A DNA stretch of 64,000 nucleotides from Pandoraea fibrosis (GTDB lineage: Bacteria; Pseudomonadota; Gammaproteobacteria; Burkholderiales; Burkholderiaceae). Location of the stretch: contig NZ_CP047385.1 in assembly GCF_000807775.2 (NCBI RefSeq), positions 3,906,001 to 3,970,000 on the forward strand. The letters run 5' to 3'. The notes below the pieces were generated by a model. The model had not been told where the DNA came from. It worked only from the letters and a program-made list of their open reading frames with translations, and ran no database searches. The translations under genes were made by a program, and so were the position numbers. How positions within the stretch are numbered: position 1 is the first letter of the stretch; each line of letters starts with the position of its first letter. Below are positions 47,425-57,905 of this stretch, in pieces.

Positions 47425-47694
47425 ATGGCGACCGTCACCTTTGCACCCGCAATTCAGCGCCACGTCAGCGTGGACGCCCAATCCGTCGATGGCCAGACCG
47501 TTCACGACGCGCTCGCGCAATGCGTTGCGCATGCGCCAGATCTGCGCGGTTATCTGTTCAACGATCAGGGCCGGTTACGCGCACACGTCGCCGTCTTTGT
47601 CGACGGATGGCTGATCCGCGACCGTCGCTCGCTGAGCGACCCGCTACAGAACGCCAGTCGCGTGTACGTGGCGCAAGCACTCTCGGGCGGATGA
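47425..47694 (+). CDS. ThiS/MoaD-like beta-grasp protein
   Basis: 89 residues of ubiquitin-like beta-grasp fold: MATVTFAPAIQRHVSVDAQS, the central GYLFNDQGRLRAHVAVFVDG and the C-terminal AQALSGG. The C-terminal di-glycine is the sulfur-carrier signature of ThiS/MoaD. It lies 46 bases upstream of a BNR-propeller gene, a pairing that I believe is common in actinobacteria and proteobacteria. It may donate sulfur or mark a partner, not necessarily for molybdopterin. Confidence 0.8.
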   Translation: MATVTFAPAIQRHVSVDAQSVDGQTVHDALAQCVAHAPDLRGYLFNDQGRLRAHVAVFVDGWLIRDRRSLSDPLQNASRVYVAQALSGG

Positions 47695-47740
47695 ACCGGC
47701 GGGCAACGCACAAGACCCGCATGCATCAAGGAGGAAGACT

Positions 47741-48850
47741 GTGGAACATGTCACCGGAGCCACGCTACTGGTCGCCACCCGCAAGGGTTTGTTCACATGG
47801 CAGCGTGAGGGCACCGTCTGGCGATTGATGTCGAACACGCCCGACTTTCCCGGCGAGCCCGTCAGCATGGTGCTGCACGACGCGCGCGATGGAACGGATT
47901 ACGCCGCGCTCAATCTCGGACACTTCGGCGTGAAACTCTGGTGCCGCACGCGCAATGCAGACGCATGGACCGAACTCCCGCCACCGGCGTTTGCCCCGCA
48001 AACACAGCAGTCCGAACCACCCTCCGGCGAGGCGCCATCGGTCGATCTGCTTTGGTCGCTGGAAGCGGCGGGCCCGGACGCCCCCGGTGTCCTCTGGGCC
48101 GGCACGATTCCCGGCGGCCTGTTCCGCTCGGCCGACCACGGGCAGCACTGGGCGTTGGTGCAGAGTCTGTGGGATCGCCCGGAGCGCGCCGAGTGGATGG
48201 GCGGCGGCTACGATCACGCGGGCATCCATTCGATCTGCATCGATCCCCACGACAGCCGGCAGGTGATGGTCGCCGTGTCGACCGGTGGCGTCTGGCGCAC
48301 GCGCGACGACGGTCAAACTTGGGCGCTGGCGGCGAGCGGCATGGAAGCCGATTACATGCCGCCCGAGCGACGTCTCGATCCTAACGCGCAGGACGTTCAC
48401 CGGCTCGTGCAATGCCGCGATGCACCCAACGCCTTGTGGGCGCAGCATCACAACGGCATCTTTCGCACTCTCGATTACGGTGCGTCCTGGCGACGGATTC
48501 AGGCGGCCCCGTCGAGTTTCGGTTTTGCCGTTGCGGTCGATCCGCACGACCCGGACGTGGCGTGGTTCGTGCCGGCGCAACGCGATGCCTGCCGCATCCC
48601 GGTCGACGCGCGGCTTGTCGTCACCCGCACGCGTGACGGCGGCGAGTCGTTCACCGCACTGTCCCACGGGCTGCCGGAAACTCCCTCCTACGATCTGATC
48701 TATCGCCACGGCCTCGACATCGACGCCACCGGCCGCACGCTCGCCATGGGCTCGACGACCGGCGCGCTATGGATCAGCAACAACGCCGGCGAGCAATGGG
48801 AATGCGTCTCGGCGCACTTGCCGCCCGTCTATGCCGTGCGCTTCGTCTAG
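47741..48850 (+). CDS. BNR/sialidase-type beta-propeller protein (GTG start)
   Basis: 369 residues. GTG 47741 follows AGGAGGAAG. Repeated blades with Asp-box-like TRDDGQTWALAA and TRDGGESFTALS indicate a seven-bladed BNR propeller. No signal peptide is evident, so it is likely cytoplasmic. It resembles WD40/YVTN/BNR-like proteins annotated as exo-alpha-sialidase, but catalytic residues are not obvious. It is paired with the ThiS-like gene upstream. The 307 bases downstream to 49157 show no gene. Confidence 0.85.
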   Translation: MEHVTGATLLVATRKGLFTWQREGTVWRLMSNTPDFPGEPVSMVLHDARDGTDYAALNLGHFGVKLWCRTRNADAWTELPPPAFAPQTQQSEPPSGEAPSVDLLWSLEAAGPDAPGVLWAGTIPGGLFRSADHGQHWALVQSLWDRPERAEWMGGGYDHAGIHSICIDPHDSRQVMVAVSTGGVWRTRDDGQTWALAASGMEADYMPPERRLDPNAQDVHRLVQCRDAPNALWAQHHNGIFRTLDYGASWRRIQAAPSSFGFAVAVDPHDPDVAWFVPAQRDACRIPVDARLVVTRTRDGGESFTALSHGLPETPSYDLIYRHGLDIDATGRTLAMGSTTGALWISNNAGEQWECVSAHLPPVYAVRFV

Positions 48851-49157
48851 TTTTTCTGTCGGCGTTCGCCTCACGACGCATCCCGTCGTTTACCCCGCCT
48901 GTATGTAGGAAAACCTTCAGTTGTCGTATTTTGCGTCGTATACGAAGGTAGACGGACAGGCTTCATCGAATCCCCCCGTCACGCGTCGCCGGACATGTCA
49001 CACGTGTCGAACCCGACGCGTGAGCCAACGTCGCGTCAGTGCTTCATCCATCGTATCGACGCGTTCTACGGCAGACCGGCGACCACTCCTCGACACGCCG
49101 TGAGCCACACGTCACCCGTGTCGTCCCGGCATCAAATCCCTATAAGGAGTCACTTCT

Positions 49158-50801
49158 ATGCGAATCGCCGACCTGAAGATCCGAACCCGGCTTGCCATCG
49201 GCTTCGGCACGTTGCTAGTCCTGCTGCTGACCATGCTGATCATCGCGCTGGTACGTTTCGTCGCCATCGAGCGTGCCAACGAAGAACTGCTCACCCGCGC
49301 GTGGGCCAAGGCCGATGCCGCGCACAGCATCGACGCCATGGTGCGAGGCAATGCGCGCCGCCTGATGGAGATCGTCATCACCACCGACGCCGCCCAACGC
49401 AACGCGCTGAACCAGCGCATCGATGCCAACCTCACACACATCGCCAAGGCGCAGGAAGTGCTCGACAAGTACGTGACGTCGGCAAAGGGCAAGCAGTTGC
49501 TCGGCGCCCTGCGGCAACACAATGAGGCGTTTCTGAAAGCGCGTGGCAGCGTGATCGCCGAGTTGGGTGCCGATCAGCGCGATAGCGCCCTGCGCATTGC
49601 ACAGCAGGACGCCCTGCCCGCCCTCGACGCCATGCAGGCGGAAGCCATCGACCTGGTCACGCTCCAGCAAAAGATCGTCGACGACACCGGTGCCGCCACG
49701 AGCGCCGACATCGTCTTCGCCAAATGGCTGCTCGCCGCCATTGGCGCCGCGGCAGCCGTTATCGGCATCGTTGCCGCCTTGTCGGTCACGCGCAGCATCA
49801 CGCGTCCGCTTGCGCGTGCGGTCGAAGTCGCCGAGCGTGTGGCGAAAGGCGATCTTTCGAGCCGCATCGAGGTGACGAGCCGCGACGAAACCGGCCAACT
49901 GATGGCGGCCCTCAAACACATGAATGAAAGTCTCGATCAGATCGTGCGGCGCGTGCGCAGCGGCACGGCCGCCATCGCGTCCGCATCGGGGCAATTGCTC
50001 GCGGGCAACACCGACTTGTCGGCACGCACCGAAGAGCAGGCCGCATCGCTTGAAGAGACCGCCTCGTCGATGGAGCAACTGACCGCGACGGTGCGCCAGA
50101 ATGCGGACAACGCGCGTCAGGCAAGTCAACTGGCGGCGAACGCTTCGGAGATCGCGGGCGAAGGTGGGCGCGTTGTCGAACGCGCCGTGACGTCGATGCA
50201 AGACATCGCAGCAAGCTCGGCGAAGATCAACGACATCATCGGGGTGATCGACGGCATCGCCTTCCAGACGAACATCCTCGCCCTGAACGCCGCCGTCGAA
50301 GCCGCGCGTGCCGGTGAACAAGGCCGTGGCTTCGCCGTGGTCGCCGGGGAAGTCCGCACGCTCGCCCAGCGCAGTGCGGCCGCCGCCAAGGAGATCAAGG
50401 CGCTCATCGAAACGTCGGTCGGCAAGGTTCAGGACGGTTCATCCCAGGTGCTCGATGCCGGTCGCACGATGACCGAGATCGTGCAGGCCGTGCAGCGCGT
50501 GACCGACATCATGGGTGAGATCTCGGCGGCATCGAGCGAGCAATCGGGGGGCATCGAGCAGGTCAACACCGCCGTCATGCAGATGGATCAGGTCACGCAG
50601 CAAAATGCGGCGCTTGTCGAAGAGGCCACTGCCGCTGCCGGGTCGCTGGAGGATCAGGCCCGTCAACTGCGCGAAGCCGTCGCGGTATTCCGACTCGCCG
50701 GCGGCGACGCCGATGTGTCAGGTCACGACGACGCCGACGTCGCCGCCAACGGCCCGCGCGGGGCAGTGCTCGCGTTTGCCCGTCAACGTCAGGTGGCGTA
50801 A
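49158..50801 (+). CDS. Methyl-accepting chemotaxis protein
   Basis: A 547-residue transmembrane chemoreceptor. TM1 lies at about 10-32, the four-helix-bundle periplasmic sensor at about 35-190, TM2 at about 190-215, then HAMP and the cytoplasmic hairpin. Methylation helices ([20 protein letters not shown]) and the conserved tip [20 protein letters not shown] are clear. No C-terminal NWETF-type pentapeptide is present. It signals through CheA/CheW. ATG 49158 follows AAGGAG. Ligand unknown. Confidence 0.96.
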   Translation: MRIADLKIRTRLAIGFGTLLVLLLTMLIIALVRFVAIERANEELLTRAWAKADAAHSIDAMVRGNARRLMEIVITTDAAQRNALNQRIDANLTHIAKAQEVLDKYVTSAKGKQLLGALRQHNEAFLKARGSVIAELGADQRDSALRIAQQDALPALDAMQAEAIDLVTLQQKIVDDTGAATSADIVFAKWLLAAIGAAAAVIGIVAALSVTRSITRPLARAVEVAERVAKGDLSSRIEVTSRDETGQLMAALKHMNESLDQIVRRVRSGTAAIASASGQLLAGNTDLSARTEEQAASLEETASSMEQLTATVRQNADNARQASQLAANASEIAGEGGRVVERAVTSMQDIAASSAKINDIIGVIDGIAFQTNILALNAAVEAARAGEQGRGFAVVAGEVRTLAQRSAAAAKEIKALIETSVGKVQDGSSQVLDAGRTMTEIVQAVQRVTDIMGEISAASSEQSGGIEQVNTAVMQMDQVTQQNAALVEEATAAAGSLEDQARQLREAVAVFRLAGGDADVSGHDDADVAANGPRGAVLAFARQRQVA

Positions 50802-50865
50802 CCCCGAAACCCCGTACCCCATCGGTGCCTCGGTGCCCGAGCCCATGGGCGCCTGACTGACCACC

Positions 50866-50887
50866 GCCCCGGCGATGTTGCCGGGGC
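50866..50887. terminator. hairpin after MCP gene
   Basis: GCCCCGGC, six bases and GCCGGGGC form a perfect eight-pair stem. The following T-tract is weak, so terminator function is inferred. Confidence 0.5.
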
Positions 50888-51098
50888 ATGGCGGCACGTC
50901 GTCCGACGGCCGCAAAATGCATGGGGTTGCGAAGCGTTGCCAAGGGTTTCGGCCGCCCGTGACACGCGGCCGCAGGCCGTCGCAAATCCCCATGCTTGCT
51001 GGTTTTTCGTCCGTTGTCATGCTCAGCGCGGCAATGCAACATTGGAGTATGATGGCTGCTGCTATGCTTTTTCCCACCGTCTGGAAAAGAGGTGTACC

Positions 51099-53195
51099 GT
51101 GGCCCGAAAGACCCCCATCGAGCGCTACCGAAACATCGGCATCAGTGCTCATATCGACGCTGGCAAAACAACGACGACCGAACGCATCCTGTTTTACACG
51201 GGCGTCAATCACAAGCTGGGCGAAGTCCACGAAGGCGCTGCCACGATGGACTGGATGGAGCAGGAACAAGAACGCGGCATCACGATCACGTCCGCCGCGA
51301 CGACCTGCTTCTGGCGCGGCATGGCCGGCAACTATCCCGAGCATCGCATCAACATCATCGACACCCCTGGCCACGTCGACTTCACCATTGAAGTCGAGCG
51401 GTCGATGCGCGTGCTCGACGGCGCGTGCATGGTCTACGATTCGGTCGGCGGCGTGCAGCCGCAATCCGAGACGGTCTGGCGTCAGGCCAACAAATACAAG
51501 GTGCCGCGCATCGCGTTCGTCAACAAGATGGACCGCGTGGGCGCCGACTTCTTCCGTGTCTACAAACAGATTCACGAACGTCTGCGCGGCAATGCCGTGC
51601 CGATTCAGATCCCCATTGGCGCCGAGGACAATTTCCAGGGCGTGGTCGATCTCGTGAAGATGAAAGGCATCGTCTGGGACGAAGAATCGAAGGGCGTGAA
51701 GTTCGAGTACATCGACATTCCCGCCAACCTCAAGGACGCGGCGCAGGAATGGCACGAGAAAATGATCGAAGCCGCCGCCGAAGCCGATGAGGCGCTGCTC
51801 GAGAAGTATCTCGGCGGCGAGACGCTGACCGAAGCGGAAATCCAGGCCGGCTTGCGCAAACGCACTGTGGCCGGCGAGATCGTGCCGATGCTGTGCGGCA
51901 CCGCCTTCAAGAACAAGGGCGTGCAAGCCATGCTCGACGCCGTGATCGATTACCTGCCCTCGCCTGTCGACGTGCCCGCTATCGCCGGTCACGACGAGGA
52001 CGACAAGGAAATCGAGCGCCATCCGTCGGATGACGAACCGTTCGCCGCCCTCGCCTTCAAGATCATGACCGACCCGTTCGTCGGTCAGTTGATCTTCTTC
52101 CGCGTGTACTCCGGCGTGATCGAGTCGGGCGGCACCGTGCTCAATCCGCTCAAGAGCAAGAAGGAGCGTCTGGGGCGCATTCTGCAGATGCACGCGAACA
52201 CGCGTCAGGAACTCAAGGAAGTGCGCGCGGGCGACATTGCCGCCGCGGTGGGCCTGAAGGAAGCAACGACCGGCGACACGCTGTGCGATCCGAACGCCGT
52301 CATCATTCTGGAGAAGATGGACTTCCCGGAGCCGGTGATTTCGCAGGCTGTCGAGCCGAAGACGAAGGCCGATCAGGAAAAGATGGGCCTCGCGCTCAAT
52401 CGTCTCGCGCAGGAAGATCCGTCATTCCGCGTGCAGACCGACGAAGAGTCGGGGCAGACGATCATCTCCGGCATGGGCGAGTTGCACCTCGAAATTCTGG
52501 TCGATCGCATGCGTCGCGAGTTCGGCGTGGAGGCGACCGTCGGCAAACCGCAGGTCGCCTATCGCGAAACGGTTCGCAAGAAAGTCGAGGACGTGCAGGG
52601 CAAATTCGTCAAGCAATCGGGCGGGCGCGGCCAGTATGGCGACGTGGTCATCTCGCTCGAGCCGGACAAGGAAAAACCTTACGAATTCGTCGACGCGATC
52701 AAGGGCGGTGTCGTGCCGCGCGAGTACATTCCGGCCGTGGACAAAGGCATTCGCGAGACGCTCAACAGTGGCGTGGTGGCCGGCTACCCGGTCGTCAACG
52801 TGAAAGTCACGCTCACCTTCGGCTCGTACCACGACGTGGACTCGAACGAAAACGCCTTCCGCATGGCCGGTTCGATGGCGTTCAAAGAGGCGATGCGCCG
52901 AGCCGAGCCGGTGTTGCTCGAGCCGATGATGGCCGTGGAAGTCGAAACGCCCGAAGAGTTCATGGGTAACGTGATGGGCGACCTCTCGGGACGCCGCGGC
53001 ATCATGCAGGGCATGGACGACATTGTGGGCGGCGGCAAAATCGTGCGCGCCGAAGTGCCTCTGTCGGAAATGTTCGGCTACTCCACCTCGTTACGCTCCC
53101 TCACGCAGGGGCGCGCCACTTATACGATGGAATTCAAGCACTACGCCGAAGCGCCGAAGAACGTGGCCGACGCCATCATTTCATCGAAGAAGTAA
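51099..53195 (+). CDS. fusA: Elongation factor G, stand-alone copy
   Basis: The translocation GTPase of translation, 698 residues, with G1 [13 protein letters not shown]3 DTPGHVDF and G4 NKMD, and domains II-V complete. The start is GTG 51099 ([16 protein letters not shown]); the longer ATG frame from 50937 has no family similarity before this. It is alone here, not in the str operon with rpsL, rpsG and tuf, so it is probably the second EF-G copy that many Burkholderiaceae carry. It is intact, so function in translation or recycling is likely. Confidence 0.95.
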   Translation: MARKTPIERYRNIGISAHIDAGKTTTTERILFYTGVNHKLGEVHEGAATMDWMEQEQERGITITSAATTCFWRGMAGNYPEHRINIIDTPGHVDFTIEVERSMRVLDGACMVYDSVGGVQPQSETVWRQANKYKVPRIAFVNKMDRVGADFFRVYKQIHERLRGNAVPIQIPIGAEDNFQGVVDLVKMKGIVWDEESKGVKFEYIDIPANLKDAAQEWHEKMIEAAAEADEALLEKYLGGETLTEAEIQAGLRKRTVAGEIVPMLCGTAFKNKGVQAMLDAVIDYLPSPVDVPAIAGHDEDDKEIERHPSDDEPFAALAFKIMTDPFVGQLIFFRVYSGVIESGGTVLNPLKSKKERLGRILQMHANTRQELKEVRAGDIAAAVGLKEATTGDTLCDPNAVIILEKMDFPEPVISQAVEPKTKADQEKMGLALNRLAQEDPSFRVQTDEESGQTIISGMGELHLEILVDRMRREFGVEATVGKPQVAYRETVRKKVEDVQGKFVKQSGGRGQYGDVVISLEPDKEKPYEFVDAIKGGVVPREYIPAVDKGIRETLNSGVVAGYPVVNVKVTLTFGSYHDVDSNENAFRMAGSMAFKEAMRRAEPVLLEPMMAVEVETPEEFMGNVMGDLSGRRGIMQGMDDIVGGGKIVRAEVPLSEMFGYSTSLRSLTQGRATYTMEFKHYAEAPKNVADAIISSKK

Positions 53196-53345
53196 CGCAG
53201 TAGACGTCAGTGTGGCGGCGCAGCCTCCCTGCCCGCCACACCGACGCTCAACGCCCGCGACGGCGACGCTTTCGTCTTCCGACGGGATCGTTCCGTTGGC
53301 GGGCGTTGTCCTTCTCGCCTGCTCGCCCTCGCGCACTACACCCAC

Positions 53346-54203
53346 ATGAAAAACATTCTCAGCATCCAGTCCCATGTCGTGTTCGGCCATGCCGGCAACA
53401 GCGCCGCCGAGTTTCCGATGCGGCGCCTGGGGGTCAACGTCTGGCCGATCAACACGGTGCAGTTCTCGAATCACACGCAGTACGGCAAATGGACCGGTCA
53501 GGCACTGCCCAGCGAGGAGATCCTGCGGTTGGTCGAGGGCATCGCCGACATTGGAGAGCTGGGCCATTGCGACGCCGTACTCTCCGGTTACCTCGGCGCC
53601 GCCGAGCAGGCCGGCTATGTGCTCGCGGCCGTGCAACGCGTCAAGCAGGCCAATCCTGCCGCGATTTATCTGTGCGACCCGGTAATGGGTCATCCCGAGA
53701 AAGGGTGTCAGGTCAAACCGGGCATCGAGCAGTTCCTCGTCGAACACATGCCGGCGGCCACCGACATCATGACGCCCAATCATCTTGAGCTGGAGAAGCT
53801 CTCGCAGCATCCGATCGATACGTTCGAAGATGCCGTGGCCGCCTGTCGCGCGCTGCTCGAGCGCGGTCCGAAGATGGTGCTCGTCAAACATCTGGAGTAC
53901 GCCGGCAAGCCCGCCGACCGGTTCGACATGTTGGTCGTGACGAACGACGAGGCATGGCACGGCCACCGGCCGCTGTATCCGTTCTCGCGTCAGCCGGTGG
54001 GCGTGGGCGACCTGACCTCGGGGGTCTTTCTCGCACAATGGCTCAAAGGCGATACCGTGCGTGCGGCGTTCGAGCACACGCTGGCAGCCGTCGATGCCGT
54101 GCTCAGGGCCACCCATCTCGCCGGCCGTTACGAGCTGGAAATCGTTCGGGCACAAGACGAGATCGTGTCGCCGCCGCGCCGGTATGAGGCACAGGCGGTC
54201 TGA
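53346..54203 (+). CDS. pdxY: Pyridoxal kinase PdxY
   Basis: A 285-residue ribokinase-fold kinase that phosphorylates pyridoxal in the vitamin B6 salvage pathway. N-terminal [20 protein letters not shown] and the catalytic region [19 protein letters not shown] (anion hole and Asp) are typical of Pdx[16 protein letters not shown] is the substrate segment. It starts at ATG 53346, 150 bases after the EF-G stop, and is convergent with the hydrolase gene at 54231. Confidence 0.94.
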   Translation: MKNILSIQSHVVFGHAGNSAAEFPMRRLGVNVWPINTVQFSNHTQYGKWTGQALPSEEILRLVEGIADIGELGHCDAVLSGYLGAAEQAGYVLAAVQRVKQANPAAIYLCDPVMGHPEKGCQVKPGIEQFLVEHMPAATDIMTPNHLELEKLSQHPIDTFEDAVAACRALLERGPKMVLVKHLEYAGKPADRFDMLVVTNDEAWHGHRPLYPFSRQPVGVGDLTSGVFLAQWLKGDTVRAAFEHTLAAVDAVLRATHLAGRYELEIVRAQDEIVSPPRRYEAQAV

Positions 54204-54230
54204 GAGCAACAATACCCGGTGGACGGCGGA

Positions 54231-55085
54231 TCAGTACGCGCGCAAATGCTCGGCGTGATGTGACAGATGGTCCGCCATGAAGGTCTGGATGAAGTAGTAG
54301 CCGTGGTCGTAGCCGTTGTGACGCCGCAACGTGAGCGGCTGGCCGGCGTCGCGGCAGGCGTGCTCGAAGATGTCCGGATGCAGTTGCGCTGCCAGGAACT
54401 GATCGTTCAACCCCTGATCGATCAGAATGCCGCCCGGGAACACCATTTGTCCGGCACTCGCCATCAGTTCGCTGGCGTCGTACTGCCGCCACGTCTCGCG
54501 ATCCGTGCCCAGATACCCCGTGAACGCCTTCTCGCCCCACGGGCAACGCATCGGCGCCGCTATCGGCGCGAATGCCGACACCGAGCGGAATTTGTCAGGA
54601 TTGCGCAGCGCGAGCGTCAATGCGCCATGCCCACCCATCGAGTGACCGAAGATGCCGATGCGCCCCGCATCGATGGGCAGTGACTGCGTCACCAGTCCGT
54701 ACAGTTCGTCGACGAGATAGCTGTACATCCGATAGTTCGCCGACCACGGTGCCTGCGTGGCATCGAGATAGAAGCCCGCGCCGACACCGAAATCCCACGC
54801 ATCGGTCTCACCGGGCACGCCCGCACCTCGCGGGCTGGTGTCGGGCGCGATCAGCGCCACGCCGTGCTCTGCGGCGAGCCACTGCGCGCCGCCCTTGATC
54901 ATGAACGTCTCTTCAGTACACGTCAGTCCCGCGAGATAGAACAGCGCCGGCACGGCACGTCCGTCGCGTGCTTGCGGCGGCAAGAACACCGAAAAACGCA
55001 TCGGCAGGCCGATGGTGGTCGAGGCATGACGGTAGAAGCGCTGCGCGCCGCCGAAACAACGGTGTTCGGAAATGAGTTCGAGCAT
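54231..55085 (-). CDS. fghA: S-formylglutathione hydrolase
   Basis: An alpha/beta hydrolase, 284 residues from ATG 55085 (MLELISEHRCFGGAQRFYRH), that splits S-formylglutathione to formate and glutathione in formaldehyde detoxification. The nucleophile elbow is FGHSMGGHGAL. The oxyanion/tunnel motif is YLAGLTCTEE. The late GYDHGYYFIQTFMADHL holds the catalytic His. The usual partner, glutathione-dependent formaldehyde dehydrogenase, is not adjacent. Confidence 0.95.
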   Translation of the reverse strand: MLELISEHRCFGGAQRFYRHASTTIGLPMRFSVFLPPQARDGRAVPALFYLAGLTCTEETFMIKGGAQWLAAEHGVALIAPDTSPRGAGVPGETDAWDFGVGAGFYLDATQAPWSANYRMYSYLVDELYGLVTQSLPIDAGRIGIFGHSMGGHGALTLALRNPDKFRSVSAFAPIAAPMRCPWGEKAFTGYLGTDRETWRQYDASELMASAGQMVFPGGILIDQGLNDQFLAAQLHPDIFEHACRDAGQPLTLRRHNGYDHGYYFIQTFMADHLSHHAEHLRAY

Positions 55086-55331
55086 GACGAAATCCGGGAA
55101 GAGTCGGGAAGCCGGCAATGGCGCCGCGCGGCCAGCGATCTGGCCACCATTGCGAGATATGGCAGCTATCTTACCTCGCGGGGCGACGCGTGACATCGCC
55201 AAGGCACTCGGTGCGCACAACGCATCTCGACATGGCGCCGATGACGGCATCTATGTCGCGCTTGTCGCCTTGTGACAGGCGAACGCGCATCGCTAGGGTT
55301 GGCGTCCCTGACTCGTTACAAGGAGCGCCCC

Positions 55332-56168
55332 ATGCCGATGTCACCGTTCGACCTCGACGAGGTCACCAATCTCGTGCAACGCGATGGCATTTCCGCGCGG
55401 CTATCGGAACAGGAAAAGCGTTTGTTGGTGTTGCTTGCGGCCCGCGCGGGCACGGCGTTCGGCAAACGCGCGTTGATGGAAGCGCTGTGGGGCACGCGGG
55501 CGCAATGGATGGAAGACGCCGCCCTCGTGCAACTTGTCTCGCGGCTGCGACGCTCGCTTGCCCCGCTCGGACTGCAACGCGCCGTCGTGACCGTGGCGCG
55601 CGTGGGATATCGCTTCGATTGGCCGCCAGCCGACGCGCATTCCGGCGTGCTTCACGGCGACGCCCCGAGCGAGTCGCGTGAGGCGTCGTCGAGCGAAGAC
55701 CTGACCGTCTGCGACGCCGCCGACACGTCCTCGCACGTCGCCCTGCTCCATCAAGGCGTGGCGCGCGACGGGCATGGCGAGGTGCGTCGCCATGGCGTAG
55801 TCGTGCGGATTCCGCAGATCGAGTATCGCTTGCTGTGTGCCCTGCGCTCGCCTGCCAATGTCGTCCATGACAAACGTACGTTGATCGCGCTGCTGTGGCC
55901 GGAGCGGCCCGAGCAGGACGACACCAATCTGATGCAAGTCGTCTCGCGCCTTCGCCGCAAGTTGATTCCGCTCGATCTGCATCGACACATCGTGACGGTG
56001 CCGCGAGTGGGCTATCGCTTCGCACCTTGCGACGCGCCCACCTCGCCCACGCCGGTTACGTCACCTGCGCACGGGCCACGCCTGCCGCGCGCGCTGGCGT
56101 GGCTCTCGGCGACGCTGCCACGCGCCCTGTTCACCCTGACACGCCGTTTGCGCTGGCGCGAACGTTGA
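55332..56168 (+). CDS. Tandem winged-helix transcriptional regulator (no receiver domain)
   Basis: 278 residues, ATG 55332 after AAGGAG. It contains two OmpR/PhoB-type winged helices: residues about 20-97 ending ARVGYRFDWP, and about 155-231 ending PRVGYRFAP. They are joined by an Asp/Ser-rich linker. There is no receiver domain, and the C-terminus is a short basic hydrophobic tail (about 245-278). Two wHTH domains in one chain are unusual and suggest binding to tandem or inverted DNA sites as a monomer. It lies 87 bases upstream of the GH18 gene and may control it. Confidence 0.8.
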   Translation: MPMSPFDLDEVTNLVQRDGISARLSEQEKRLLVLLAARAGTAFGKRALMEALWGTRAQWMEDAALVQLVSRLRRSLAPLGLQRAVVTVARVGYRFDWPPADAHSGVLHGDAPSESREASSSEDLTVCDAADTSSHVALLHQGVARDGHGEVRRHGVVVRIPQIEYRLLCALRSPANVVHDKRTLIALLWPERPEQDDTNLMQVVSRLRRKLIPLDLHRHIVTVPRVGYRFAPCDAPTSPTPVTSPAHGPRLPRALAWLSATLPRALFTLTRRLRWRER

Positions 56169-56255
56169 GCGCAGACGACGCTGGCAACGCCGATGCCGCT
56201 GCGGCCAACGCTGCCCGGCGACGGCATAGGTCCACTCAACTTCAGGAGCTACATC

Positions 56256-57905
56256 ATGTCCGATACCCCTTCGCAACGTGCGTCCACCGCCGTTCCCGTT
56301 TCGCCCAATGCTTCGCCCCCGCAACCCTTGCCGCCTTCGTCCGGGTCGATCGATTCGGCACAGTCCGCCACGCCCGGCGCGCAAAGCGAACTCGTCTATC
56401 CGAGCGATCCGCAGAACGGTGCCACCGAAACGACCTACGCACAGAACGGCTTCGATCCGGCCACCAGCACCACACAACTGTCGTACACGTCGGCACGCGT
56501 GGCACGCCGTGTCTACAACCGCTACGCCAAAAACACCTTCGAGGTCTCGGGCTATTACACCGACTGGTCGCAGTACGACGGGCGGCTCGACGGCGACTTC
56601 AGCAACGATGCCGCCGGATGTGGTGTCGATCTCATGTTGCTCGATCCGTTCGCCTATGACCGTCTGATCATCGGCTTTGCGGGCATCGTCGGCGATCAGG
56701 GCGAGAAGGCGCAAACGATTGCGCGCGCGGCCACCGACTTCGTGCGCCATCCGGATCAGGCCACGTTCGTCGACAGTTGGGGCGACGTGCTGGCCTATCG
56801 CAACTGCGGATTCGACGGCTGGGTCAGCAACGACGTCATGCCGATGTTCCAACAGTCGCGTGCTCAGGGGGTGCTCGGCGGCCTGCGTCTGCTGCACGCC
56901 AGGAATCCCGCACTGAAAATGGCGCTCGCCATCGGCGGCTGGACCATGAGTCAGGCGTTTCACGGCATGGCCGCCAGCGCCGCGCGGCGCAAGACGTTCT
57001 GCACGAGTGTAGTCGATCTGCTCAAGCGCTTTCCGATGTTCGTCGAGATCAACATCGACTGGGAATATCCCGGCTCGCCCGGCGACACCGGCAATGTGTA
57101 CGACGATACGGACGGCGCCAACTATGCCGCACTCGTCGGCGATCTGAAGAAAGCCCTGATTGCCGCCGGACGCAAGGACGTCGAGATCTCGATTGCCGCC
57201 TCGGCCAACGTCGCCGACATGAGCAAGGCCAACCTGCCCGGCCTCATCGCAGCGGGGGTGTCGCGTCTCAACCTGATGACGTATGACTTCTTCGGTACGC
57301 CGTGGGCGCCGACGCTCGCTCACCACACCAACCTGCACGACACCGACCCGACCGCCGCCAGCGGCTTTTCCATCGATCGGGCGGTGAACTGGCTGCGCCA
57401 GGCAGGCGTGCCGCTCTCCAAGGTGCACATCGGTTACGCCGCGTACTCACGTAACGCCCTTCAGGCGGAGATCGCGCAAGTGTCGGCGCTCGCCGGCACT
57501 TACTCGCCGGGCGACGACATCACCACCGGCACGTTCGAGTCGGGCACTACGGAGTACTACGATGTGCTGCGCAACTACCTCGATCTGGAGGGCGGCGCGG
57601 CACGTCACGGCTTCGTCCTTTACACCGATCCGGTGGCGGATGCCGACTTCCTGTATCAGCCGTCGAGCGGCATGTTCATGTCACTCGACACGCCGCGCAC
57701 GGTGCGCGCCAAAGGCGACTATGTGCGCCGCAACGGTCTGGGAGGCCTCTTCACCTGGACGATCGATCAGGATAACGGCGTGCTCGCCAACGCGGCGCAT
57801 GAGGGTCTGGGGCAGACGGCGACGGTCTCGAACATCGACATGACGCCGTTCTACTTCAGCGGCAAGACGTCGCTCGACGACACCGCACCGGGAGGTGGCG
57901 CATGA
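56256..57905 (+). CDS. GH18 chitinase-like protein without signal peptide
   Basis: 549 residues, ATG 56256 with AGGAG seven bases upstream. The first 60 residues are Pro/Ser/Ala-rich and hydrophilic, so there is no Sec or Tat signal. The GH18 barrel follows (MALAIGGWTMSQAFHG, LMTYDFFGTPWAP, GGLFTWTIDQDNG). At the active site the DxxDxDxE signature reads VEINIDWE, so only D268 and catalytic E270 remain. The two upstream Asp positions are Val263 and Asn266. The gene overlaps the next one by ATGA. It may hydrolyse or merely bind a glycan. It is similar in plan to toxin-complex-associated chitinases. Confidence 0.88.
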   Translation: MSDTPSQRASTAVPVSPNASPPQPLPPSSGSIDSAQSATPGAQSELVYPSDPQNGATETTYAQNGFDPATSTTQLSYTSARVARRVYNRYAKNTFEVSGYYTDWSQYDGRLDGDFSNDAAGCGVDLMLLDPFAYDRLIIGFAGIVGDQGEKAQTIARAATDFVRHPDQATFVDSWGDVLAYRNCGFDGWVSNDVMPMFQQSRAQGVLGGLRLLHARNPALKMALAIGGWTMSQAFHGMAASAARRKTFCTSVVDLLKRFPMFVEINIDWEYPGSPGDTGNVYDDTDGANYAALVGDLKKALIAAGRKDVEISIAASANVADMSKANLPGLIAAGVSRLNLMTYDFFGTPWAPTLAHHTNLHDTDPTAASGFSIDRAVNWLRQAGVPLSKVHIGYAAYSRNALQAEIAQVSALAGTYSPGDDITTGTFESGTTEYYDVLRNYLDLEGGAARHGFVLYTDPVADADFLYQPSSGMFMSLDTPRTVRAKGDYVRRNGLGGLFTWTIDQDNGVLANAAHEGLGQTATVSNIDMTPFYFSGKTSLDDTAPGGGA

